Positions 1 through 7,143 of a DNA stretch of 64,000 bases are shown piece by piece. Origin of the DNA: Deltaproteobacteria bacterium. Lineage in GTDB: Bacteria > Desulfobacterota > Syntrophobacteria > Syntrophobacterales > Syntrophobacteraceae. A program made the position numbers and the translations under genes. The notes beneath the pieces are model-generated. The model was not told the DNA's origin. It searched no databases and was given only the letters and a program-made list of their open reading frames with translations. The stretch spans positions 124,001 through 188,000 of the forward strand of contig JAAYVE010000024.1 in NCBI GenBank assembly GCA_012517315.1. The letters are read 5' to 3'. Each line of letters opens with the position of its first letter. Position 1 is the stretch's first letter.

Positions 1-17
1 GCCAGACGCCCTAGGGA

Positions 18-58
18 GTTGCGTCAACAGGCTTCGCCTGATTGAGGACGGTTGAAAC
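18..58 (+). repeat. candidate terminal CRISPR repeat (single copy)
   Basis: This short stretch ends in GATTGAGGACGGTTGAAAC and carries a 5-bp inverted repeat, CAGGC-TTC-GCCTG (29-41). A 36-41 nt length, a central palindrome and a 3' end of GTTGAAAC are typical of CRISPR repeats. Only one copy lies in the window, so an array cannot be shown. If real, the array lies to the left and this is its trailer end, which would fit the terminator directly after it. It could equally be part of another structured RNA or chance. Confidence 0.3.
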
Positions 59-60
59 CT

Positions 61-98
61 GCCCGCAGCGGCTTCACGCCCCTGCGGGCTTCTTTTTT
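61..98 (+). terminator. rho-independent terminator
   Basis: GCCCGCAG (61-68) pairs perfectly with CTGCGGGC (82-89) across a 13-nt loop and is followed by TTCTTTTTT (90-98). It would end plus-strand transcription coming from outside the left edge. Confidence 0.65.
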
Positions 99-865
99 CG
101 TCGGACATGGGGACGGCCGATGAAAAGGACAATCAGGGGGAAGTCCTCGCAAGCTGCAACGACATGGGCCTGGTGTGCGCCGACGGGTTCACGAGCAGTG
201 CGACGCCGGGGTTCAGTGGCAGCGGCACCAAAACAGGCGGGGTGCGGGGCCGGGCCCTGCCTTTTCATCTCCGTCCCAGCGTGCCCGCTCCAGGATGTCT
301 ATGGGCGGGACGGGCAAAGGGCGGGAAAGGGAGTTGTGACCCCCAGGGGTGAAGAGAGCCTCCTGATGCCGACCGATGGGGGATGCCGCCGAGCGTGTGG
401 GGCAACGCGGCACCCTCGATGGTCCTTTTCGGGAATGGGGGCATTGCGGACGGGTTGCGTTGTTTCTTTGCCGGCTCGGATATTTGACGAATGCTCCCGC
501 ATGGAGACGAATTCCCGTCCATGAACGGTGACGACGTCTTTTGGGATTTAAAATCGGCGCTGGGCCAAACGAGGTCGCGTTCAGGCAGGATCGGACCGGG
601 TTGCCGCGGCGCAAAGCCCGTCCTGGGCAACGAGCCGGGCGGCCGCCTCCTGAGAGGGGGGGCGATGGATGCTCCGGTCATGCCACGCCGGGAACGGGCA
701 GGACCGGGCCAAGGCTTTCGAGAAGTCCGTCTTCCCTTTGGGGAACTCTGGCTGGAAGGGGGCCGGAAATGTCTCCGTGACAAGAGGGGAAGCCCGGGAG
801 ACGAGCGGAGGATGCTGAAGCTCTTTTTGCGCGGGTAAGGGGGGGGCGGGAAACGCCGGTCGCCG
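99..865. other. gene-poor stretch, nothing recognised
   Basis: About 770 bases hold several short open frames on both strands, but their translations are rich in Arg, Pro, Gly and Ser, differ between frames without any domain-like pattern, and lack convincing ribosome binding sites. I see no gene, RNA gene or repeat here. Confidence 0.5.
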
Positions 866-1561
866 TCACTTTCCCGTTTTTTTCCGTTCCCTGGCGAGGC
901 GGATCTTTTCCTGGTCGATGCGCTCCCGGTAATCCTGCGCCATTTTTTCGATTTCCACCTTCTTGAGCTGGGTAAAGGGTTCCGCCTGGAGCACCGAGGT
1001 GACGACCCCTTTCTTTTCGTAGCGCTCCAGGAGTTCCTCCGCCACGACGCAAAGGCGGGCGTTGTGTTCCTGGCAACGCTCGAGGGTCTGTTGGGTGCGC
1101 TTGAGGTCCGAATCGAGTCCCTGCTTTTCCCCCATGAGGCGCTTCACTTCCTCGTTGCGATCCCGCAGCCCCTGGGCGAGTTCCACGGCCTTCCGTTCCA
1201 TCTCGTCCGTGGCGACCTTGTATGCGGCAAGGGACTCCGTGAGTTCCCTGATCTTGGCCTCCAGGGTGGGGACGGTCTCGGCGCCTTTCTTGATCTGTTC
1301 CTTGAGGGCGGCCATTTCCTTTTGGGTCTTGACCGATTCAGCCTGGACAGCGCGAAGCTTGCCGTCGAGAACGATCCTGCCGTTCCGTTCCTCGGTGTAC
1401 TTTTTCTGGGCCTGGGCCATTTTTCTGCCGGCGTCCTTCACCTTTTCCTCGGCGACGGCCCGTTCCTTCTTGATCTGCAAATAGGCCCAGCCGAAGCCGG
1501 CGGATGCGCCCACGGCGATGCCAATGAGAACGAGGACGATTTTCATGAGGTGCTTGGTCAT
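866..1561 (-). CDS. membrane-anchored coiled-coil protein
   Basis: A 231-residue protein with one N-terminal membrane segment (about residues 7-29) followed by a long charged region (about 30-225) dominated by Lys, Glu, Arg and Gln with heptad-like spacing, so a single long coiled coil. The likely topology is an inner-membrane anchor with the coil in the periplasm. AAGGA lies about 10 bases before the ATG. It is the last gene of the minus-strand adhesin/TonB operon, 88 bases after the porin. No enzyme motif is visible. A scaffold role for the upstream secretion or TonB parts is only a guess from position. Confidence 0.7.
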   Translation of the reverse strand: MTKHLMKIVLVLIGIAVGASAGFGWAYLQIKKERAVAEEKVKDAGRKMAQAQKKYTEERNGRIVLDGKLRAVQAESVKTQKEMAALKEQIKKGAETVPTLEAKIRELTESLAAYKVATDEMERKAVELAQGLRDRNEEVKRLMGEKQGLDSDLKRTQQTLERCQEHNARLCVVAEELLERYEKKGVVTSVLQAEPFTQLKKVEIEKMAQDYRERIDQEKIRLARERKKTGK

Positions 1562-1649
1562 GGGGTCGATCCTTCAGCAAAGGCGGGTGCGTCGCCCTGG
1601 GATCCCCATTCCGGGTGGCGGGGATCCCCTTTAGGGCATCTTCCCGCCG

Positions 1650-3338
1650 CTAGAATTTGGCGTTCAGGTCCACCTGGAGAACGTCGATGGCCAGGGGCGG
1701 CCCTGAAATCTCGTCGGCGGTCATCCATCGGGCCGTGAGCCACACGTTCTTGTACAGGGCGAAATCTCCCCCCAGGATCCACCCCTTGGTGTTGGTGCCT
1801 CCCAGGTGGAAGTCGGAATCGGTGAAGGCGTCGATGCAGGCGTCCGCCTCCAGGTGCCTGTAGGCGCAGAAGGCCCGCCAGTCGGCGAACTTCGTCATGT
1901 CCGAGTGGCCGACGCTCATGCCCACGTGCCAGCCTTCCGTCTCCTCTTTCACGTCGGGGTTGCCCGTGAGGAGGGCCACCTCTTCCCGGTCGAATCCCAG
2001 GTTGCGCACGTAATCGCCGAAGACGACGATCTTGACGGGGTTCCAGAAGGAGAGCTCCAGTTGGCCGTTGACGTTCAGTTCCCGGTAGTCGGCCGCCAAG
2101 GCCGTCTTGATGCTGGGGCCAGGGTCGATGTCAAACAGGGTGTTTCCCTTCTGCTGGTACAACGGGGCGGTGAAGTCCTTCTCCCCGGGGCGGAAGGGGT
2201 CGTTGGGCTCGCCCCGGGTGTTCTCGAAGCTGTAGTAGGCCCCGGCGAGGGTGAGCTTCACGTCGTCCACAGGCGAAAGATCAAAGCCCAGCTGTCCTCC
2301 GTAGAGCCACTTGTCGTGGTCCGATAGTTCCACTTCCTGGAGTGGAAAGAGGCCGCCTGTGACGAAGCCCTTGAGACGTTCCCCGATGAGGTTCATCTTG
2401 TAAGTGGCGGCGAGCCCTTCGAAGTTGAGATCGTGGTCCCACACGAGGTCTGTGTAGAACCAGGGGTTGGGAATTCTCCCCCCCGTGACGGTGAGGCCGG
2501 TGACGGGGGTGCACTTGAGGTAGGCCCGGTCGAGGACGATGCCGTCCTTGTTGAAATAGTCCCCGAGGGTGTCGTTGGTGGAAATGGGGTCCTGTTCGTT
2601 CCCAGTGGAAATGCGGACCCCGGCTTCCACCCTCTCGTGGACCTGAGCGGCCACATCGAGGCGCACCCGGATGCGGGCCCGCTGCCGGTCGTTCTTGGTG
2701 TTGAGAAGTTCGGTGGGCTTGTCGGGCTTGAGGAGGTCCGCGTTGTTCCTGTCGAAGGTGTCCTCCTGGTAACGGAGACGGATGTCCCCACCCCAACGGA
2801 CCCTCTGGACCCAGTCGGGGGAGTTGGACGGCCACTTGAGCCTGGACTTGGCGTCCTCCATGACGTCCTGCTGGATTTCCTCCTTCACCTGTTCCTTCAC
2901 GTCTCTTTTGATTTCCCGTGCCACGTTGCGGCTGAGCTGTTTCATCATTTCCGGGTTCACCGCCTCGGGGGCGAGGACTGTGATGATCCGCTCCTTGCCG
3001 GGTCCTGCGGGGATGCTGGCGGTTTGCTTCCGGGCGATCCCTTCTGCTTCCTCGGGGCTGAGCACCCCCTTTTCCTGCAGGAGGCCGACGAGGGCCTTCA
3101 TGCCCTCGGCGGAGGACGCCCCCGAATGCTTCCGGGTGAAGGCGGTGGCCTCTTCCGGGGTGAGGATCCCCTTGGCCTTGAGGATCTCCACCATGGCGTC
3201 GAGACTGGTTGCCGCCGTTTCCGGGGGCTTTTCTTCTACGACGGCGTGACAGGGGTTGACGGGCAGCAGAAGGAGCGCCCCCGTCAGGGCGAGGCTGTAA
3301 AGTCGGCGGGTGATGGGTGCAATGCTGAATAGACGCAC
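1650..3338 (-). CDS. putative outer-membrane porin
   Basis: A 562-residue protein with a GTG start behind a strong GAGGAGGAATT site. It has a signal peptide (about residues 1-33, ending near CHA), then two copies of a helix-turn-helix element of the form KAKGILTPEEA / QEKGVLSPEEA (about 45-100), a helical stretch, and from about residue 165 alternating strands with WVQRVRWGGDIRLRYQ and a C-terminal Phe (NAKF), as in outer-membrane barrels. The layout matches the family annotated as putative porin. It follows the TonB-like gene, so it may be the outer-membrane partner of that module or a separate passive channel. The substrate is unknown. Confidence 0.8.
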   Translation of the reverse strand: MRLFSIAPITRRLYSLALTGALLLLPVNPCHAVVEEKPPETAATSLDAMVEILKAKGILTPEEATAFTRKHSGASSAEGMKALVGLLQEKGVLSPEEAEGIARKQTASIPAGPGKERIITVLAPEAVNPEMMKQLSRNVAREIKRDVKEQVKEEIQQDVMEDAKSRLKWPSNSPDWVQRVRWGGDIRLRYQEDTFDRNNADLLKPDKPTELLNTKNDRQRARIRVRLDVAAQVHERVEAGVRISTGNEQDPISTNDTLGDYFNKDGIVLDRAYLKCTPVTGLTVTGGRIPNPWFYTDLVWDHDLNFEGLAATYKMNLIGERLKGFVTGGLFPLQEVELSDHDKWLYGGQLGFDLSPVDDVKLTLAGAYYSFENTRGEPNDPFRPGEKDFTAPLYQQKGNTLFDIDPGPSIKTALAADYRELNVNGQLELSFWNPVKIVVFGDYVRNLGFDREEVALLTGNPDVKEETEGWHVGMSVGHSDMTKFADWRAFCAYRHLEADACIDAFTDSDFHLGGTNTKGWILGGDFALYKNVWLTARWMTADEISGPPLAIDVLQVDLNAKF

Positions 3339-3512
3339 AATTCCTCCTCAACAAAACAAGGTTGTCTTCGGCGCAGTCACTCTTCTTCGGATTCCGATAC
3401 GTTACCGCTCACCACTGGGTACGCGGTGAAGAGGGTTTTTCAGGGCGAGAAGGCCGACCCGTGATGCCATCCCACCAACGTTTATCACAGCACACCTGGG
3501 AGCCATCCCCCA

Positions 3513-4199
3513 TCATCCCTGGGACGACACCCGGATGTTCATTGTGGAAGACCGGGGCATCCCGTCGGGCGGCTGCTGCGAGATGTGGATCTGCCCGAGG
3601 GCGGTCTTGAGGGCCTCGTCCAGCCTGGGGTTTCCCGAAGGGGAGCTGATCTGGTATTTGACGATCCGCCCTCCGTCGTTGAGAATGATCTTCACCGTGG
3701 CCTGGAGCTTCCCCTTGGGCATCCCTCCCTGTTCCTCCAGGATCTTGCGCACCTTCCGGTTGATTTCATCCTGGATGAGATTGGCGTACCATCCGTATTG
3801 GCCGAGAAGGGAGCCGCCCCCGATGAGTCCCCGGCCCCCCTTGTTGCCCACCAGGCCGAACCCGTCGGAACCCGGCCCCCCTTCCGCGTCGAGGCCCAGG
3901 TTTTTGCTCGCCGGCTTGTCCTCCTTCGCCTGCTGGGGATCCATCTTTTCCTGCTTGGGTTCCATGATTTCCTCTTTCTTCTTCACTTCCGGCTCAGGGG
4001 GAGGCTTCTCCTCGATTTTGGGAGGAGGCGGCAGTTTGACGAGGGTCACCATCTGGACGGCCCGCTTCTTTTTGGCCTCGTCTTCGCTGAGGAGTGCCCG
4101 GGTGACGAAAAACCCGCCGCTGAAGATGATCACCACGGCGGTGAAGGAAATGGTCCAGATGACTCCCTGGGAGAGTTGCTTTTTCTTTTTCTTGGCCAT
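3513..4199 (-). CDS. TonB-like energy transducer
   Basis: A 228-residue protein. After a short Lys-rich cytoplasmic start comes one membrane helix (about residues 10-36), a Pro/Glu/Lys-rich periplasmic linker containing KLPPPPKIEEKPPPEPE (about 54-70), a Gly-rich spacer, and a TonB/TolA-type C-terminal domain (about 140-225: QDEINRKVRKILEEQ, then VKIILNDGGRIVKYQ). The order TolQ-like, ExbD, TonB on the same strand marks a complete proton-driven transducer. TonB proteins carry inner-membrane energy to outer-membrane proteins. Here the candidate partners are the TpsA/TpsB pair upstream or the porin downstream. A TolA-like role is the alternative. Confidence 0.85.
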   Translation of the reverse strand: MAKKKKKQLSQGVIWTISFTAVVIIFSGGFFVTRALLSEDEAKKKRAVQMVTLVKLPPPPKIEEKPPPEPEVKKKEEIMEPKQEKMDPQQAKEDKPASKNLGLDAEGGPGSDGFGLVGNKGGRGLIGGGSLLGQYGWYANLIQDEINRKVRKILEEQGGMPKGKLQATVKIILNDGGRIVKYQISSPSGNPRLDEALKTALGQIHISQQPPDGMPRSSTMNIRVSSQG

Positions 4200-4244
4200 G
4201 ACCGTTCCCTCTCCAAAGTCCTTGTGTCCTGCGCCCGGTCCCCG

Positions 4245-4652
4245 CTATTTCACCAGCTTCTGGGTCACGAGTCCCAGTTGGGTGATCTCCAGCTTTTGCA
4301 TGAGATCCAGGACCTCGATCACCCGTTTGTAGTAGACCATCTCGTCCCCCTTCACCACGACGGGGAAGTTGGGGTCCACCGCCTTGAAGGCCCGCAGGCG
4401 CACTTCCAGTTCCTGCAGGGTCACGGGGTAGCTGTCGAGATAGATGAGGTTCTCCCCGGCGATGGTGATGGCCTTGGTGGTGGGTTTCACTTCCGCCGTG
4501 GCGGCGCTCGCCTTGGGGAGGTTCACCTTGATTCCCTGGACGGCGGCCGTGACGGCGATGATGAAGACGACCAGCAGGGTCCAGGCCAGGTCCAGCAGTG
4601 GGGTGACATTGATCTCGTCGTAGGGTTTTCCTTCTTCGATGTTTCGTCTCAT
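4245..4652 (-). CDS. exbD: ExbD/TolR-family biopolymer transport protein
   Basis: A 135-residue protein. The start is chosen at 4652 because its ATG overlaps the stop of the upstream TolQ fusion as ATGA; an in-frame start 18 bases further up would lengthen it by six residues. The family signature YDEINVTPLLDLAWTLLVVF (about residues 11-30) holds the membrane helix with the proton-carrying Asp, and a periplasmic domain follows (VPL-type strand VVVKGDEMVYYKRV near 98-111). It forms the ion-driven motor together with the TolQ fusion just upstream and the TonB-like protein just downstream. Confidence 0.9.
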   Translation of the reverse strand: MRRNIEEGKPYDEINVTPLLDLAWTLLVVFIIAVTAAVQGIKVNLPKASAATAEVKPTTKAITIAGENLIYLDSYPVTLQELEVRLRAFKAVDPNFPVVVKGDEMVYYKRVIEVLDLMQKLEITQLGLVTQKLVK

Positions 4653-6520
4653 CGGGGGTCTCCCGTGCATTCATCGAGCCTGGCGGAGAATTCGTCGAGG
4701 AAGTGGACCATGTTGCCGGTGAAGCTCTTCACCTTCACCACCAGGTAGTTGTAGGCAAAAAGGGAGGGGATGGCGACAATCAGGCCGAAGACGGTGGTGG
4801 CGAGGGCCGAGGCGACGCCGGGGGCGATGGCAGCAAGGTTGGCCTCCCCCGCCTCAGCCATGGCGGCGAAGGTGTTCATGACGCCCCAGACGGTCCCCAG
4901 GAGTCCCAGAAAGGGCCCGCCGCTGATGGTCATGGTGAGGACGATGAGGCCGGCGTTTAGCTTCTGGCTCTCCCGGGCGAAGGTCCGTTCCATGGCGGAT
5001 TTGGAGGACTTGACCGCCCGGCGGTTGAGGCACTGCCCTTCCAGGGGCTTTCGCGGCCCATTCCCCGTGCCGTTCAGCTGGAGCCACCCGGCCTGGTAGA
5101 TCTTGAAGATGGGGGAGTTTTCGAACTCTTCGGGCTCCTCTTCAGGGGCTACTTTCGTGATGCCCGTTTCCGCGTCGAACGAGTCGAGAAAGGCCTCGTC
5201 GTCTTTTCTCGCGAAGTAGAGCGTCATGGATTTCTTGAGAAAGATGAGGGTGGAGAAGAGGCCTAGAAGGAGGGTGAGCCCGATGATCATCCAGCCGTCG
5301 AGGCTGATGTTCTTCACGATGGTGCTCACGTAGAAGGTGGGGAGGGCGCCCCCCGATTCCCCCACTTCCTCTTCGGCGACGGCGGCGAATGGGCTCTCGG
5401 GCATCTGGGTGCGGTGGAGGGCCTTGAGCCATCCGGTTTTCCTCCCCACTTTGGCCAGGTGGATTTCGTCCAGGTCCCCCCCGAAGGGGAAATCCCCCTT
5501 GAGAGTGGCCCCGACGGCCAAGTCCGCAGCGGGTTCGGGCACTGTGGAGGGGAATTCCACACTGCCCGCTTCTGCCCCGTCCAGGAAGAGGGCCATGCGC
5601 TTGTTGGGTTCCACGGCGCAGGACACATGGTGCCACGTACCCGGGGTGAGGGCGGCGGACTTCTGGGTTGTCAGGGAGAGCTTTTCGGAAGCGTTGATCA
5701 CCCGGCAGTAGGGGGCGTCCTGGTCGATGCCCACGACGATGGAGCGCTCTTCGTCCTCCCAGGAGAGGATGCGGGCGTCCCCTCCCGGCCCGTGGATACG
5801 CACCCAGGCGGAGAAAGTGAAGCCCGTGGCGAGGTTCATGGCAGGGGTCCGGGGAATGACGATCTTTGCGCCGGAACCGGAGAGGGAAACGCCGCTTCCG
5901 ATGATGGAGGGAAGCCCGTGCCCCTCGGTGAGTTCCACCGGGTGGTGATTGTAGGCGGTGGAGTCCCTGGGGGCCCCTTCTTTTTCCTTGAGGTGGTAGA
6001 CGGCAAGCTGGTTGGCGTCGTAGGTGCCGCCGCTGTCCTGGGTCGACGGCGCGTTCCGGTTGCCGTAGTAAACCCAGATGAAATCCTGGGAAGAGCCGCC
6101 GGAAACCCGGGGGATCTTCACCCAGGCAAGAGCGATTTCATTGGCTCGGTCGTATTCGTCCCAGTGGAATTTGAGGGGGGTCTTGTCATCGAAGGAAATG
6201 AACCGGACGTCGGAACCGTCCTCCTTCGCTTTGGAAAAGTCGAAGTTGCCCATGTGGAGGCGCACCAGGACGGGGAAATCCGTGAGGTGCTCCTTCACGT
6301 CTGCCCCGCCGGGGGTCGTGTCGAAGCTGATTTTCTTGCGGAAGCCCCACTTGTCATCCCACCAGGCGGAAGCGTCCAAAACCCCCGCGAGGAGGAACGC
6401 CGTCACAAGCATAATCAGGATCGCCGGTTTCAATCGAATGCTCACGCTGCTTTCCTTTTGCCTTGTTTGTTTTCCCATGATGCCGGTGTCATCCTTCCTC
6501 ACATCCCACCGCCGGTTCAC
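4649..6520 (-). CDS. DUF2341-LamG-TolQ/ExbB fusion proton channel
   Basis: A 623-residue fusion. A signal-anchor-like segment (about residues 30-52, ending ASA) is followed by a DUF2341-like module (about 53-165, starting WWDDKWGFRKKISF), a LamG/concanavalin-like module (about 205-350, with FTFSAWVR, TPGTWHHVSC, FLDG and DEIHL), a membrane helix (about 409-428), an acidic cytoplasmic stretch, and a TolQ/ExbB domain (about 490-612, with SGGPFLGLLGTVWGVMNTF and a second pair of helices). So an extracytoplasmic sugar- or ligand-binding ectodomain is joined to a proton channel. The GTG at 6520 overlaps the stop of the adhesin tail (GTGA); an ATG 42 bases in is an alternative start. ExbD follows with an ATGA overlap. 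Confidence 0.88.
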   Translation of the reverse strand: MNRRWDVRKDDTGIMGKQTRQKESSVSIRLKPAILIMLVTAFLLAGVLDASAWWDDKWGFRKKISFDTTPGGADVKEHLTDFPVLVRLHMGNFDFSKAKEDGSDVRFISFDDKTPLKFHWDEYDRANEIALAWVKIPRVSGGSSQDFIWVYYGNRNAPSTQDSGGTYDANQLAVYHLKEKEGAPRDSTAYNHHPVELTEGHGLPSIIGSGVSLSGSGAKIVIPRTPAMNLATGFTFSAWVRIHGPGGDARILSWEDEERSIVVGIDQDAPYCRVINASEKLSLTTQKSAALTPGTWHHVSCAVEPNKRMALFLDGAEAGSVEFPSTVPEPAADLAVGATLKGDFPFGGDLDEIHLAKVGRKTGWLKALHRTQMPESPFAAVAEEEVGESGGALPTFYVSTIVKNISLDGWMIIGLTLLLGLFSTLIFLKKSMTLYFARKDDEAFLDSFDAETGITKVAPEEEPEEFENSPIFKIYQAGWLQLNGTGNGPRKPLEGQCLNRRAVKSSKSAMERTFARESQKLNAGLIVLTMTISGGPFLGLLGTVWGVMNTFAAMAEAGEANLAAIAPGVASALATTVFGLIVAIPSLFAYNYLVVKVKSFTGNMVHFLDEFSARLDECTGDPR

Positions 6521-7143
6521 TGCTCCTCATCCGAATCGGACGTTTCGTTTTCCACCCAGCTCACCACCCGCACGTCCAGCCAGGCCGCCACGAACTGTTC
6601 CCCCATCTGTCCCTGGGTCTGTTCCTTGGTGTTCGTCGCAGCTACCGAGGAGATGTCCTGGGTCTTCATTTCCTGGGTGACATTGCTGACCCCTCCCAGA
6701 GCACCGAGGCCCGCACTCCCCTCAGAGGAGGACGGAACCCCCACGGAGCCCACAGAGAAGCTGATGTTCTGGGCATTGAGAACCTCCGTGGCCCCCAGGA
6801 CGACCCGGCCCCCGGCGATTCCCGCTTCCCCTGCGTCGATGGCCCCATGGGGGGCGAAGAGGTAGATATCGCCAGCAGGGGGAGCCACCATCGGCCCTTC
6901 CGTCCCGTCCGGGTCGTAGGTGAGGGCACGGATGCCGCTTCCCACGGCGGGCGGTTCGAAGACGAGGACCTCCACATCCCCGATGAGCCTGCGTTTGGGC
7001 GGGTTGACGTTGACGGCGGTCCTGGAACCTCTGCCGGCGTTGATGTTTCCCCGGTCGCTCCAGGCCGTGATGTCGCCCCCTTTGAAGGACATGACGCGGG
7101 ATTCGTTCACGTTGATGTCCTGGAAGGAAAAGAGGTTGACGCT
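6517..7143 (-). CDS. C-terminal part of the TpsA adhesin, in a shifted frame
   Basis: This frame continues the giant adhesin after the poly-G tract. Read through with one extra G, the protein runs GIFTAGGG-SVNLFSFQDINVN and on to VGSGIRALTYDPDG, PAGDIYLFAPHGAID and NAQNISFSVGSVGV, which is the conserved end (DUF3739 type) of this adhesin family as I recall it. It is about 209 residues long and ends EEQ. A GTG at 7110 overlaps the stop of the longer frame as GTGA, so re-initiation is possible but has no strong ribosome binding site. Its own stop overlaps the GTG of the TolQ fusion. The conserved character argues that it is still translated in some cells, or that the base count in the tract is wrong. 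Confidence 0.8.
   Translation of the reverse strand, partial: SVNLFSFQDINVNESRVMSFKGGDITAWSDRGNINAGRGSRTAVNVNPPKRRLIGDVEVLVFEPPAVGSGIRALTYDPDGTEGPMVAPPAGDIYLFAPHGAIDAGEAGIAGGRVVLGATEVLNAQNISFSVGSVGVPSSSEGSAGLGALGGVSNVTQEMKTQDISSVAATNTKEQTQGQMGEQFVAAWLDVRVVSWVENETSDSDEEQ

Noticed and set aside
42-524. 160-residue frame at the left end
   Set aside because: It begins inside the terminator region, has a Cys/Arg/Gly-rich random-looking translation and no domain.
2433-3332. Long open frame antisense to the porin gene
   Set aside because: The translation is poor in normal composition and mirrors the codons of the porin, which has a signal peptide, a strong ribosome binding site and a barrel pattern. 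High GC keeps antisense frames open.
5414-6865. 483-residue antisense frame over the TolQ fusion and adhesin tail
   Set aside because: Repetitive Gly/Val/His/Asp composition and no start signal or domain; a shadow of the minus-strand genes.
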